37,742 nt of DNA from Actinomadura hibisca NBRC 15177. GTDB taxonomy: Bacteria; Actinomycetota; Actinomycetes; Streptosporangiales; Streptosporangiaceae. Shown here piece by piece: positions 1 to 7,878 of this stretch. Within the stretch, counting starts at the first letter, position 1. Every line of letters starts with the position of its first letter. Where the stretch lies: contig NZ_BCRO01000003.1 in assembly GCF_001552635.1 (NCBI RefSeq), positions 1 to 37,742 of the forward strand, in the 5' to 3' direction. The notes beneath the pieces are model-generated. The model did no database searches, was not told where the DNA came from, and was given only the letters and a program-made list of their open reading frames with translations. The position numbers and the translations under genes were made by a program.

Positions 1-112
1 CTCGCCTTCGGCATCGCCCCGCCGGGACAGTTAGGCATTCGCGCGACGGCTGAGGTCTTTGAGGCAGGCCCTAGGCCGGTTCCTGTCCTGCACTCCGGCC
101 ACAATGAGGGCC

Positions 113-1084
113 ATGGCGGACACTCCTGCGCGGCTGCTGAACCTGCTGTCCCTGCTCCAGACCCCTCGCGAGTGGGCGGGCAGCGAGCTGGCCGAACGGC
201 TGGAGGTCAGCCCCCGCACCATCCGCCGCGACATCGAGCGCCTGCGCGACCTCGGCTACCCGGTGCAGGCGACGATGGGTCCCGAAGGCGGCTACCGGCT
301 GGTCGCCGGTAAGGCGATGCCGCCGCTGCTGCTGGACGACGAGGAGGCCGTCGCCATCGCCGTCGGTCTCCGGACGGCGGCGGGCAACGCGGTGGAGGGC
401 ATCGAGGACGCGTCGGTGCGCGCCCTCGCCAAGCTGGAGCAGGTGCTTCCCGCCCGGCTGCGGCACCGCGTCGGCAACCTGAACGCCGCCACCGTCGCGC
501 TGGCCACTTCGGACGGTTCGCGCGTCGATCCCGATGTCCTGACGGCGGTCGCGTCCGCGTCGGCGGGCGGAGAGCGGCTGCGCTTCGCCTACGAGTCGGC
601 CGGAGGCGGGCGGACGCGGCGGCTGGTGGAGCCCTACCGGCTGGTGGCCATGGGACGGCGCTGGTACCTGCTCGCCTACGACGACCAGCGCGCGGACTGG
701 CGCATCTTCCGGGTGGATCGGATGACCGAGCCGTTCGCCACCGGTCAGCGCTTCACGCCGCGCGTGCCGCCGGGCGGGGACGCGGCCTCCTACATGCAGG
801 ACCGGATGTACTCGCTGGCTCCGGTCTACGAGGCCTTGGTGACCCTGCACCTGCCACTGGAGGAGGCGCGCGCACGCCTCGGCGGGAGTGCCGACGAACT
901 GGAGGTGCTCGGCGAGGGCCGCTGCCGGTTGCGCACCCACGCCGACACCCTGGAGTGGCTCGCCGCCCGGTTGATCATGCTGGGCTGCGCGTTCGAGGTG
1001 CACGAGCCGCCCGAGTTGCGCGCCCATCTGCGCGCGGCGGGGAAGCGCGCGACGGCCGCCGCCGCCGGTCCGGCCGGTCCCTGA
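113..1084 (+). CDS. WYL-domain (YafY-type) transcriptional regulator
   Basis: A DNA-binding regulator of the DeoR-like HTH plus WYL family, 323 residues from this start. The N-terminus (about residues 5-60) is a winged helix with the typical run SELAERLEVSPRTIRRDIERL. The middle (about 140-215) is a WYL ligand-sensing domain, seen in the stretch VEPYRLVAMGRRWYLLAYD, and a C-terminal WCX-like extension follows. Family members sense small ligands or nucleic acid and usually control a neighbouring gene; that gene is probably just left of the window. ATG 104 is an alternative start. I prefer 113 because MADTPARLLNLLSLLQ matches the usual family N-terminus and GAGGG lies just before it, although its spacing is short. 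The function class is secure; the target is unknown. Confidence 0.9.
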   Translation: MADTPARLLNLLSLLQTPREWAGSELAERLEVSPRTIRRDIERLRDLGYPVQATMGPEGGYRLVAGKAMPPLLLDDEEAVAIAVGLRTAAGNAVEGIEDASVRALAKLEQVLPARLRHRVGNLNAATVALATSDGSRVDPDVLTAVASASAGGERLRFAYESAGGGRTRRLVEPYRLVAMGRRWYLLAYDDQRADWRIFRVDRMTEPFATGQRFTPRVPPGGDAASYMQDRMYSLAPVYEALVTLHLPLEEARARLGGSADELEVLGEGRCRLRTHADTLEWLAARLIMLGCAFEVHEPPELRAHLRAAGKRATAAAAGPAGP

Positions 1085-1102
1085 CGACAATGGCCGGGAG
1101 AC

Positions 1103-1120
1103 AAATACCGCACGGTATTT
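1103..1120. promoter_or_regulatory. Perfect 18-bp dyad, possible operator or terminator
   Basis: AAATACCG and CGGTATTT are perfect 8-bp arms separated by CA, in an AT-rich gap between the WYL gene and the roadblock operon. TATACT at 1120-1125 resembles a -10 hexamer and GAGACA at about 1098-1103 is a weak -35, so the dyad would sit in the promoter spacer like a repressor site. A run of T residues after it also allows a terminator for the WYL gene. Which of the two is right cannot be decided from sequence alone. Confidence 0.4.
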
Positions 1121-1238
1121 ATACTCTTTTGTAGTTACGCTCCGAAATGGTCACCACAAAGTCGTCTTTACCAACACATCAACGAACTGCCACGTGTAAT
1201 GTCGGGCCCTCCGCAACTCTCACCGGCGAGGGGGGACA

Positions 1239-1619
1239 GTGCTGGGAATCGACGGCTGCCTCATGCGGATCATGGAGATCCCCGGGGCCCGCAGCGTCAC
1301 GCTGGTGGACGGCGCGAGCGGGCTGGCCGTGGCCGCCGCGGGCCGCCAGGACGGCGTCGACCAGCACGAGGACGCCGCCGGGACCACCGACGTGGTGCGC
1401 GCGGTGCTGGCCTGCCCGGCGCTCGGCGGCACCGACATCGACGAGATCATCGTCGGCGGCGCCGCCGGTCACCATCTGATCGCCCTGGTCGACGCCGGCT
1501 TCGACGGGCACCTTTTCCTGCACCTGCTGATCGATCACGACAAAGGCAATCTGGCACTGGCCAGGATCGGGCTGCGAAAGATCGTCGGGGAATTGACGGA
1601 GGCCGGGGATGGGCGGTGA
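1239..1619 (+). CDS. Roadblock/LC7-like protein, divergent copy
   Basis: A 126-residue protein that aligns end to end with the roadblock protein at 2894-3265. Shared elements include a central VVRA segment, a DI(E/D)-(D/E)I strand, a GxLFLxLxxD strand and a closing NLALARxxLxxI helix. Roadblock proteins are small scaffolds or GTPase-activating partners of Ras-like GTPases (MglB type). The GTG start follows a purine-rich GAGGGGGG Shine-Dalgarno. It is the first gene of a four-gene overlapping operon. The sequence is more divergent than its paralogue, so a changed partner is possible. The roadblock assignment rests on this intra-operon similarity. Confidence 0.72.
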   Translation: MLGIDGCLMRIMEIPGARSVTLVDGASGLAVAAAGRQDGVDQHEDAAGTTDVVRAVLACPALGGTDIDEIIVGGAAGHHLIALVDAGFDGHLFLHLLIDHDKGNLALARIGLRKIVGELTEAGDGR

Positions 1620-2388
1620 CAGCGCGCTCGTCGCCGAACTCCGGCGGTTGGAACGGAGCCGCCGCACCGGCGTCCTGCGCCTCGGGCGCGAGGGCGCGCT
1701 GTACCTGGCCGACGGCGCGGTGGTCTTCGCCGAGAGCCCCCGCACCGCCGGGCTGGAGCGCCTGGTCGCCGCCAGCGGCCACCGCGTCCCCGAACACTGG
1801 GCGGAGGGAGCCGGGGAGGGCGACCGCGAGGCCGCCGCCGCGGCGCTCGGGCAGCCGATGCTGGAGACGTTCGCGCTGCTGTCGGCGTTCGACGCGGCCT
1901 ACTTCCTGCTCGGCTCGGCCGCCGAGCCGCGCTTCCGCGAGGGCCCGCCGCACTGGCTGGCGCAGGTCTGCCGGATCACCCCGGCCACGCTGGTGCACGA
2001 GTACCGGCGCCGCCGCGACCGGCTGGCCGCCGAGGGGGCCGACCGCATCGAGCGGGCCCCGGTCGTCCCGGTGCGCCGCGTCCGCCGCCAGCGGGTGCTG
2101 CTGACCGGGCTCCAGACCGAGCTGCTGGTGAACGCCGACGGCCGGCGCACCCCGCCCGAGCTGGCCCGCGACCTCGGCCGCACCGCCTTCGGCTGCCTGC
2201 TGGCGGTGCGCGCGCTGGCCGGCGCGGGGCTGGTGGAGCCGCCCCCGCCCGAACCGGACCTCGGGGACCCGCCGCTTCCGGAGCGGCGGCGGGCGGGCCC
2301 GGACGGCGCGCCGCCGGCCGAACGGTGGACGCCGGTCGATCACGACCTGCTCGTCCGGCTGCGGACGGCGCTGGAGGAACTCGCGTGA
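1609..2388 (+). CDS. PATAN/DUF4388-like regulatory protein
   Basis: A 259-residue protein. The N-terminal part, about residues 8-45 (RTGVLRLGREGALYLADG), resembles the PATAN/DUF4388 module found in bacterial signalling adaptors. The C-terminal part (about residues 165-210) looks like a winged-helix fold, with LQTELLVNADGRRTPPELA and a helix ending in AGLVEPP. The ATG overlaps the preceding stop by 11 nt and has GGAGG at a good distance, so it is translationally coupled. Its position between roadblock genes suggests it is the adaptor or output component of the same complex, but that is inference. No enzyme motif is visible. Confidence 0.65.
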   Translation: MGGDSALVAELRRLERSRRTGVLRLGREGALYLADGAVVFAESPRTAGLERLVAASGHRVPEHWAEGAGEGDREAAAAALGQPMLETFALLSAFDAAYFLLGSAAEPRFREGPPHWLAQVCRITPATLVHEYRRRRDRLAAEGADRIERAPVVPVRRVRRQRVLLTGLQTELLVNADGRRTPPELARDLGRTAFGCLLAVRALAGAGLVEPPPPEPDLGDPPLPERRRAGPDGAPPAERWTPVDHDLLVRLRTALEELA

Positions 2389-2897
2389 CCGAGCGGAAGA
2401 GACGGCTGGGCGAACTGATGGGGAGGTTGACGAAAGTGGCGATGCCCGAGAGCGAGCCCGGACCGGCCGGGCCCGCCTACCCGTACCAGTCCGATCCGGT
2501 GGTGCTGGCCGAGCTCACCGCGCTGCGCCGGCGCATCGACCGGTGCGTGGGCAGCCTGGTCGCCTCCTCCGACGGCATGCTCATCGCCCACGACCTGCCG
2601 CCGGAGATCGAACCGGCCGGGATGGCGGCGCTGACCGCCTCGGAGCTGGCGCTGTCGCACCGCATGGCCTCCACCGCGCACGGCGGCGGCTTCCACGAGG
2701 TCGTGGTGCACGGCACCAACGGCTACGTGGTGGTGTACTCCGCCGGCTGGACGGCGTCGCTGACGGTGCTGGCCGGCCCCGGCGTCAACGTGGGCCGCCT
2801 GCACCTGGAGTCGCGCCCGGCCGCGCGCGCCATCGGCGCGCACCTGGCGCCCAACGACAACGGAACGACCGATCGCCAACGAAGGGAACAGCCATGA
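2385..2897 (+). CDS. Roadblock/LC7 domain protein
   Basis: A 170-residue protein with a roadblock domain at about residues 45-155. Recognisable features are the helix ALRRRIDRCVGSLVASSDG, the strand GMLIAHDLP, and the hydrophobic strands FHEVVVHGTNGYVVVYSAG and ASLTVLAG. The GTG start overlaps the preceding TGA as GTGA, which sets the start and implies coupling. The N-terminal 40 residues are Arg- and Pro-containing and probably disordered. In actinomycete conservons such proteins sit beside a sensor kinase and a Ras-like GTPase; neither is present here. Probable role: cytoplasmic scaffold or GTPase regulator, partner unknown. Confidence 0.85.
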   Translation: MTERKRRLGELMGRLTKVAMPESEPGPAGPAYPYQSDPVVLAELTALRRRIDRCVGSLVASSDGMLIAHDLPPEIEPAGMAALTASELALSHRMASTAHGGGFHEVVVHGTNGYVVVYSAGWTASLTVLAGPGVNVGRLHLESRPAARAIGAHLAPNDNGTTDRQRREQP

Positions 2898-3265
2898 CGA
2901 ACATCGATCTGGTGCTCAAGGACATGATGACGATCGACGGCGCCGTCGGCGCCGCGCTGGTCGACTACAACAGCGGCATGGCCCTGGGCATGCTGGGCAG
3001 CTCCAAGACCCTGGACCTCCAGGTCGCCGCGGCCGGCAACACCGAGGTGGTGCGCGCCAAGATGCGCACGATGGAGCAGCTCGGCATCAAGGACGACATC
3101 GAGGACATCCTCATCACGCTGTCCGGCCAGTACCACATCATCCGGCCGGTCAGCGGCCGCAAGGGCAAGGGCCTGTTCCTGTACCTGGCGCTGGACCGGG
3201 GCCGCGCCAACCTGGCGCTGGCGCGGCACCAGCTCAAGGGCATCGAGGAGATCGTGGAGGTCTGA
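2894..3265 (+). CDS. Roadblock/LC7 domain protein
   Basis: A compact 123-residue single-domain roadblock protein and the last gene of the operon. The fold is apparent from MMTIDGAVGAALVDYNSGMAL, a helix with EVVRAKMRTMEQL, the strand ILITLSGQYHIIRPV, and the terminal ANLALARHQLKGIEEI helix. The ATG overlaps the previous stop as ATGA, and GAAGGGA lies at 2881-2887. It resembles the first gene of the operon, so the cluster holds two paralogous copies and one more distant relative. Dimer or heterodimer formation is typical of the family. Confidence 0.85.
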   Translation: MTNIDLVLKDMMTIDGAVGAALVDYNSGMALGMLGSSKTLDLQVAAAGNTEVVRAKMRTMEQLGIKDDIEDILITLSGQYHIIRPVSGRKGKGLFLYLALDRGRANLALARHQLKGIEEIVEV

Positions 3266-3291
3266 CCCCGCCGGTGAGACCCGTGGGCCGA

Positions 3292-3338
3292 CGCGCGGCC
3301 GGGCGCCCGGAACGTGGGCGCGGACGCCCGGCCGCGCG
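3292..3338. terminator. Strong GC hairpin between convergent genes
   Basis: Perfect 14-bp arms, CGCGCGGCCGGGCG at 3292-3305 and its complement at 3325-3338, with a 19-nt loop. It lies between the convergent ends of the roadblock operon and the oxidoreductase gene. No T tract follows, which is common for actinomycete terminators; it could serve both directions. Confidence 0.75.
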
Positions 3339-3357
3339 CCGCCCTAGCCCACCGTGC

Positions 3358-4275
3358 CTAGTCCACCGTGAGGACGATCTTGCCCCGGATGCCGCCCGCC
3401 GAGTAGGAGCGCTGCGCGTCGGCGGCGCGTTCCAGGGGGAAGGTCTCCCGGACGTGGAAGGCCAGCTTGCCCTGCGCGTACAGGTCGGCCAGCTCCGCCA
3501 GCCGGGCGGCCGACCGCTTGGGCGGCGTCGTCCGCGCGCCCAGGTCGGCGGCGCGGCCGTGGTCGACCAGCGTGATCACGCGCGCAGGGTCCTTCACCAG
3601 CTCCATCGTGACGTCCAGCACCGCGCCGCCCACGCCGTCCAGCGCGGTGTCCACCCCGCCGGGGGCCAGGGCGCGCACCCGGTCGGCGAAGCCGTCGCCG
3701 TAGGCGAGCGGGACCGCGCCGAGCGAGCGCAGATAGTCGTGCTGCGCCTCGCGCGCCGCGCCGATCACCGTCGTGGCGCCCCACAGCCGCGCGAGCTGCA
3801 CCGCGACGCCGCCCACGGCTCCGGCCGCGCCATGCACCAGCACGGTGTCGCCCGCGCCGACGCGCATCTCCTCCAGCGCGATGTGCGCGGTCTGCGCGGC
3901 GGCGGTGAACCCGCCCGCGACCTCCCACGGCATGGCGGCGGGCTTGGCGGTGACGTGGTCGGCGGGGACGGCCACGTGCTCGCGGTAGGCGTTCATCAGC
4001 CCGAACCCCAGCACCTCGTCGCCCACCGCGAACCCGGTCACGCCCTCGCCCACCTGGTCGATCACGCCCGCGTACTCGTTGCCCGGGATGCGCGGCCAGG
4101 AGGGGTCGGCGTTCGGCGGCACCCACCCCTCCACCACCGCGACGTCGAACGGCTGCACGCCCGCCGCCCGCACCCGGACCCGCACCTCGCCCGGCCCGGC
4201 CTGCGGGTCGGGCAGGTCGGCCAGCCGCAGCACCTCGGGTCCACCCGGCTCGGTGAAGATGATCGCCTTGCTCAT
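3358..4275 (-). CDS. Zinc-free MDR-family NAD(P)H:quinone oxidoreductase-like enzyme
   Basis: A 305-residue medium-chain dehydrogenase/reductase of the quinone oxidoreductase type. The N-terminal GroES-like catalytic domain (about 1-120) carries GEVRVRVRAAGVQPFDV and GNEYAGVIDQVGEGV. The Rossmann domain follows, with the dinucleotide signature VLVHGAAGAVGGVAVQLA at about 140-157. The cysteine ligands of zinc alcohol dehydrogenases are absent, as expected for NADPH-dependent quinone reductases. The last residues form the usual KIVLTVD strand. It lies downstream of, and co-directional with, the LuxR-type regulator, separated by about 92 bp that probably hold its own promoter. Substrate unknown. 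Confidence 0.9.
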   Translation of the reverse strand: MSKAIIFTEPGGPEVLRLADLPDPQAGPGEVRVRVRAAGVQPFDVAVVEGWVPPNADPSWPRIPGNEYAGVIDQVGEGVTGFAVGDEVLGFGLMNAYREHVAVPADHVTAKPAAMPWEVAGGFTAAAQTAHIALEEMRVGAGDTVLVHGAAGAVGGVAVQLARLWGATTVIGAAREAQHDYLRSLGAVPLAYGDGFADRVRALAPGGVDTALDGVGGAVLDVTMELVKDPARVITLVDHGRAADLGARTTPPKRSAARLAELADLYAQGKLAFHVRETFPLERAADAQRSYSAGGIRGKIVLTVD

Positions 4276-4367
4276 CGTCGGTTCCGCCCCTCGTCGCTCA
4301 GTGTCGTTCACTGGTGAGGACGCTACGGAGCACGGCCACTGGCGCGAATCCGTGGCGGCACCGTAGT

Positions 4368-6983
4368 TCAGCCGGACAACCCCAGCGCGGCCAGCTCGGT
4401 GCGGGAGGTGACGCCGAGCTTGGGATAGGCCTTGTAGAGGTGGTACTCGACGGTCCGGTGGCTGAGGAACAGCCGGGCGGCGATCTCGCGGTTGCCGATC
4501 CCGGCCGCCGCGAGCCGGACGATCTGGAGTTCCTGCGGCGTCAGCAGGTGTTCCGGCCCTTGCACGGCGGGGGCGGCCACGGTGTCGCCGGTGGCACGTA
4601 GCTCGGTGCGGGCACGATCGGCCCACGGCCCGGCCCGCAGGCTCTCGAAGGCGCGCAGCGCCGATCGCAGCGGGGCCCGCGCGTCCGAGCGGCGGCGTTC
4701 GCGGCGCAACCATTCGCCGTAGGCAAGCTCGGTGCGGGCCCGCTCGAAGGGGCGCGCGCCGTCGTCGTGCAGGTCCAGCGCGCCGAGGTAGTGCTTTTCC
4801 GCAGGCTCCAGTAGTGCCCGGCAACGTTCGGCGACGGCGGCGGCCCAGCGTTGCCCGGAGGCTTGCGCCCAGTGCGCGAACCGTTCAGCGGGCTCGACGG
4901 CGCGACCGGCCTGCTCCATCCGCACCGCTGCCTCCACCAGGTCAGGGAGGGCGAACAGGGCGGTGGCGGTGTGCTCGCGCGCGGCTTCCTCCAGCAGGCG
5001 CAACGCCTCCTCGTACCGCCCCAGTCCCAGATCCAGTAGCCCGGCCTCGGCGGGCTGGGCGGGTCGGTGCTCCTCGTCGCCTTCGACGGCGGCGATGCGC
5101 GCGGCGACCGTGCTGACGCGGACGATCCGGTTCCGCTGGCCGGTGGCGTGCGCCAGGTCCAGCGCCTCGGCGACGGTGGCCTCGGCGTCGCGGTGCCGCC
5201 CGCTCATGACCTGGGCCTGGGCGAGCTTCTGGAGCACGGTGGGCAGGGCACCGGCCAGGCCGTGTTCCCGGCTGCGGGCGATGTCGGCGGCGGCCAGTTC
5301 CGCCAGGGCCGCGTCGTCGCCCAGCAGCCAGGTGGCCGACAGCGCGAACAGCCGCACGATGAGGCTGTCGTCAGGGGTGGCGCGCGTTCGGTCCACCAGG
5401 TCACGCAGCGGTGGAAGGCCGCGCGCGTAGTCGCCGTCGGCCGCCGCCGACAGCCCGCCGATCGCGGCGCTGACCGGGGGCGCGACCGGCCGCAGCGTCT
5501 CGGCCAGGGCGGCGGCGCGGCGCAGCGCGGCGGGTTCGTGGGCCTCCCAGGCGTTGCCCGCCGCGATGACCAGCAGCGTCAGGGCCAGGCCCGGATCGTC
5601 GCCGGTGACGGCGGCGGCGTTGCCCGTCAGCAGGTCGGCGGTGCCGTGCGGGGCGCCGCGCTCGAAACCGGCCGTGGCGGTGACCATGGCCAGCCCGGCG
5701 CGCAGGACGGGATCGTCGGTCAGTGCGCCCGCACGTTCGGCCAGTTCGGTCGCCTCTTCGGTGCGGCCGACCGTGATGGCCGACTGCGCGGCGCGCGTCA
5801 GCCGCCACGCCTGCGCGGGCTGCCCGGGGCTGAGGCGGGCGGCCTGCTCGTACAACGAGACGGCGGCGGCCCGCGCGTTGGCGGCGGCGCGTTCCAGTTC
5901 GGCGGCGACGGTCTCGTCCGGCGTCACGGTGGCGGCGGCTTTGTGCAGGATGTGCCGGTCGCCGCGCACTGTCTCCGCCAGTGCCCGGTGCGCCGCCATC
6001 CGCATGGTCAGCGGGGCACCTTGGTAGGCGGCGGCGCGGATCAGCGGATGCCCGAACGCCACGGTGACGCCGGTGATCCGGACGAGCCCGGCGCGTTCGG
6101 CCTCCTCCAGGTCGGCGGCCGTGGCCCCGACGATGTGGGCGGCTTGGAGCACGGTGCCCAGGTCGCCGGTTCCTTCGGCGGCCGCGACGGTCAGCGCCAG
6201 CCGGGCCTGCTCGGGCAGACGGTCGATGCGCGCGCCGAAGGCGTCCAGCAGCCGTCGCGTCACCGGCAGCGGCAGGCCGTCGGGAAGCTCGGCACGTCCC
6301 GTCCGCTGGTCGGTGCTGAGGCCGTCGGGCAGTTCCAGCAGCGCGAGGGGATTGCCCGCGGCTTCGGCGACGACACGTTCGCGCACCGGTCCGGCCAGCT
6401 CGGGCGCGCGTTCTGCCAGCAGGTCGAGGGCGGTTTTCCGATCCAGCCCGTCCAGCGCCAGTTCCGGCAGGCCGGGGGCGTCGAAGCCGTCGCGTGCGGC
6501 GAAGAGCAGGGCGACGCTCTCGGCCCCGATCCGGCGCGCGGTGAACAGCAGCGCATCGGCGGAGTCGGCGTCGAGCCAGTGCGCGTCGTCCACCACGCAC
6601 ACCAGCGGGCGTTCGGCGGCCAGTTCCGACAGCAGCGTCAGGACCGCCAGCCCGACCAGGAACCGGTCGCCGGACCGTTCGGCCAGTCCCAGCGCGCCGC
6701 GCAGCGCCGCCGCCTGGGGCGCGGGAAGCGCGTCCAGCCGCGCCAGCCCCGGCCGCAACAACATCTGGAGGGCCGCGAACGGCAGCCCTGCCTCGGCCTC
6801 GACCCCCGCCGCCCGCAGCACCCGGACGCCCTCGGCCTCCCGGACGGCCTGGTCGAGCAGCGCCGTCTTGCCGATCCCCGCCTCGCCCCGGACCACCAGC
6901 ACCCCGCTGCGCCCGGCCCGCGCCCGCGCGACCAGCTCCGCGACCACGGCCCGGCCGGTCTCCCGTCCCCGCAACATGACCAT
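4368..6983 (-). CDS. Large LuxR-family ATPase regulator (LAL type)
   Basis: An 871-residue regulator with an N-terminal AAA/STAND ATPase and a C-terminal LuxR helix-turn-helix. Walker A is GEAGIGKT at about residues 33-40 and Walker B is VCVVDDAHWLD at about 128-138. The middle is helical and TPR-like. The last 65 residues (LTPQELQIVRLAAAGIGNREIA ending in HRTVEYHLYKAYPKLGV) form the GerE-type DNA-binding domain. LAL proteins are usually ligand- or ATP-gated activators, often of secondary metabolism or sugar genes. The chosen start (MVMLRGRE) lies 4 nt after the TetR stop, so the two form an operon. A longer reading from 7040 would overlap the TetR gene and is unlikely. Confidence 0.92.
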   Translation of the reverse strand: MVMLRGRETGRAVVAELVARARAGRSGVLVVRGEAGIGKTALLDQAVREAEGVRVLRAAGVEAEAGLPFAALQMLLRPGLARLDALPAPQAAALRGALGLAERSGDRFLVGLAVLTLLSELAAERPLVCVVDDAHWLDADSADALLFTARRIGAESVALLFAARDGFDAPGLPELALDGLDRKTALDLLAERAPELAGPVRERVVAEAAGNPLALLELPDGLSTDQRTGRAELPDGLPLPVTRRLLDAFGARIDRLPEQARLALTVAAAEGTGDLGTVLQAAHIVGATAADLEEAERAGLVRITGVTVAFGHPLIRAAAYQGAPLTMRMAAHRALAETVRGDRHILHKAAATVTPDETVAAELERAAANARAAAVSLYEQAARLSPGQPAQAWRLTRAAQSAITVGRTEEATELAERAGALTDDPVLRAGLAMVTATAGFERGAPHGTADLLTGNAAAVTGDDPGLALTLLVIAAGNAWEAHEPAALRRAAALAETLRPVAPPVSAAIGGLSAAADGDYARGLPPLRDLVDRTRATPDDSLIVRLFALSATWLLGDDAALAELAAADIARSREHGLAGALPTVLQKLAQAQVMSGRHRDAEATVAEALDLAHATGQRNRIVRVSTVAARIAAVEGDEEHRPAQPAEAGLLDLGLGRYEEALRLLEEAAREHTATALFALPDLVEAAVRMEQAGRAVEPAERFAHWAQASGQRWAAAVAERCRALLEPAEKHYLGALDLHDDGARPFERARTELAYGEWLRRERRRSDARAPLRSALRAFESLRAGPWADRARTELRATGDTVAAPAVQGPEHLLTPQELQIVRLAAAGIGNREIAARLFLSHRTVEYHLYKAYPKLGVTSRTELAALGLSG

Positions 6984-6987
6984 GAAC

Positions 6988-7779
6988 CTAGCCTTCGGCG
7001 CCGACCGCCCCGCCGCTGGACGAGACGGCGTTCCGGGCACGTTCGGCGGCGGCCTCGCGGACGTCGTCGGGCAGCGCCGCCTCGATGCACTTCAGGACCC
7101 GTTCCAGCCCGTAGGCGAACCGCTCGTCCATGCTCATGTGCGGCTGGCGCGCGTCCATCACGATGCGCTGGAACATCGGATACCTGCCGGACGCCAGCAG
7201 CCGGCGCACGTAGGGGGAGTTGCGCACCATCAGGTCCTCGGGCGACATGCCGCTGCGGCGCTTCTCCTCGATCCACGCCAGCTCGTCGCGGGTGACGTTG
7301 GCGACGTACCCGTGCAGCAGCCCGGCGTAGGTGAGGATGTCGTCGATGGGGATGCCGAGGTCCAGCGCCCCCGCGCCGAACTCCGTCAGCCGGAGCTGGT
7401 TGGGCCCGATCGAGGGCCGCCCGCGCGGGGCGACGGCCACCCAGGGATGCCGCAGCAGGGTCGCGCGCATGGCGTGCGCCATCAAGGTCAGGTCGGCCCG
7501 CCAGTCCCCGGAGGGGCGGTCGGGAAGCGCCTGCTCGCCGAACACGTGGTCGTACATCAGCTCGACCAGGTCCTCGCGGCTGGGCACGTACCGGTACAAC
7601 GACATCGCCCCGGCGCCGATCTCGGCGGCGATCCGGCGCATGGACGCGGCCTCCAGCCCCTCGGCGTCGGCGATCCGGACCGCGGCCTCGGTGATCTGCG
7701 CGCGGCTGTAGGCCGGCTTCGGCCCCCGCGCCGGGCGCTCGGGGCGCATCCAGATGCTCACGTACTCGGTGTCGCTCAC
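6988..7779 (-). CDS. TetR-family repressor of the adjacent ABC exporter
   Basis: A 263-residue TetR regulator with an N-terminal HTH at about residues 25-75 (ITEAAVRIADAEGLEAASMRRIAAE, then GAMSLYRYVPSREDLVELM) and a TetR_C_1-like ligand domain. The GTG start is set by a strong GGGAGGTG Shine-Dalgarno at 7784-7791. It is divergent from the DrrA-like gene, and two identical dyads lie between them, so it very likely represses both itself and the exporter until a toxic ligand binds. It is similar to the TetR at 36141-36926, notably in the ALYRYV/SLYRYV and LxELMxDHV segments. The ligand is unknown. Confidence 0.92.
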   Translation of the reverse strand: MSDTEYVSIWMRPERPARGPKPAYSRAQITEAAVRIADAEGLEAASMRRIAAEIGAGAMSLYRYVPSREDLVELMYDHVFGEQALPDRPSGDWRADLTLMAHAMRATLLRHPWVAVAPRGRPSIGPNQLRLTEFGAGALDLGIPIDDILTYAGLLHGYVANVTRDELAWIEEKRRSGMSPEDLMVRNSPYVRRLLASGRYPMFQRIVMDARQPHMSMDERFAYGLERVLKCIEAALPDDVREAAAERARNAVSSSGGAVGAEG

Positions 7780-7808
7780 CGGTCACCTCCCTGCGCCACA
7801 TCCTAGTT

Positions 7809-7823
7809 GCGTACGGCGTACCC
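7809..7823. promoter_or_regulatory. TetR operator copy 1 (GCGTACGGCGTACCC)
   Basis: This 15-bp site contains the dyad GTACG-G-CGTAC and lies 29 bp before the TetR start. It is repeated exactly 43 bp further on, and related sites occur in the second TetR/ABC cassette near 36.1 kb. Confidence 0.75.
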
Positions 7824-7851
7824 GGTTGTTTAGGCTGGCGGTGTCTTCTTT

Positions 7852-7866
7852 GCGTACGGCGTACCC
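7852..7866. promoter_or_regulatory. TetR operator copy 2 (GCGTACGGCGTACCC)
   Basis: Identical to the site at 7809-7823 (the exact repeat extends to 17 bp). It ends 12 bp before the ABC ATPase start, next to its GGAGGG ribosome site, so bound repressor would block transcription into the exporter genes. The 43-bp spacing is close to four helical turns, which would place two dimers on the same DNA face. Confidence 0.75.
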
Positions 7867-7878
7867 AGTGGAGGGATC

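Noticed and set aside
1..14. Possible start of a leftward gene (ATG at 14, minus strand)
   Set aside because: Only four codons are visible, so nothing supports it beyond a GGCGGGG-like ribosome site.
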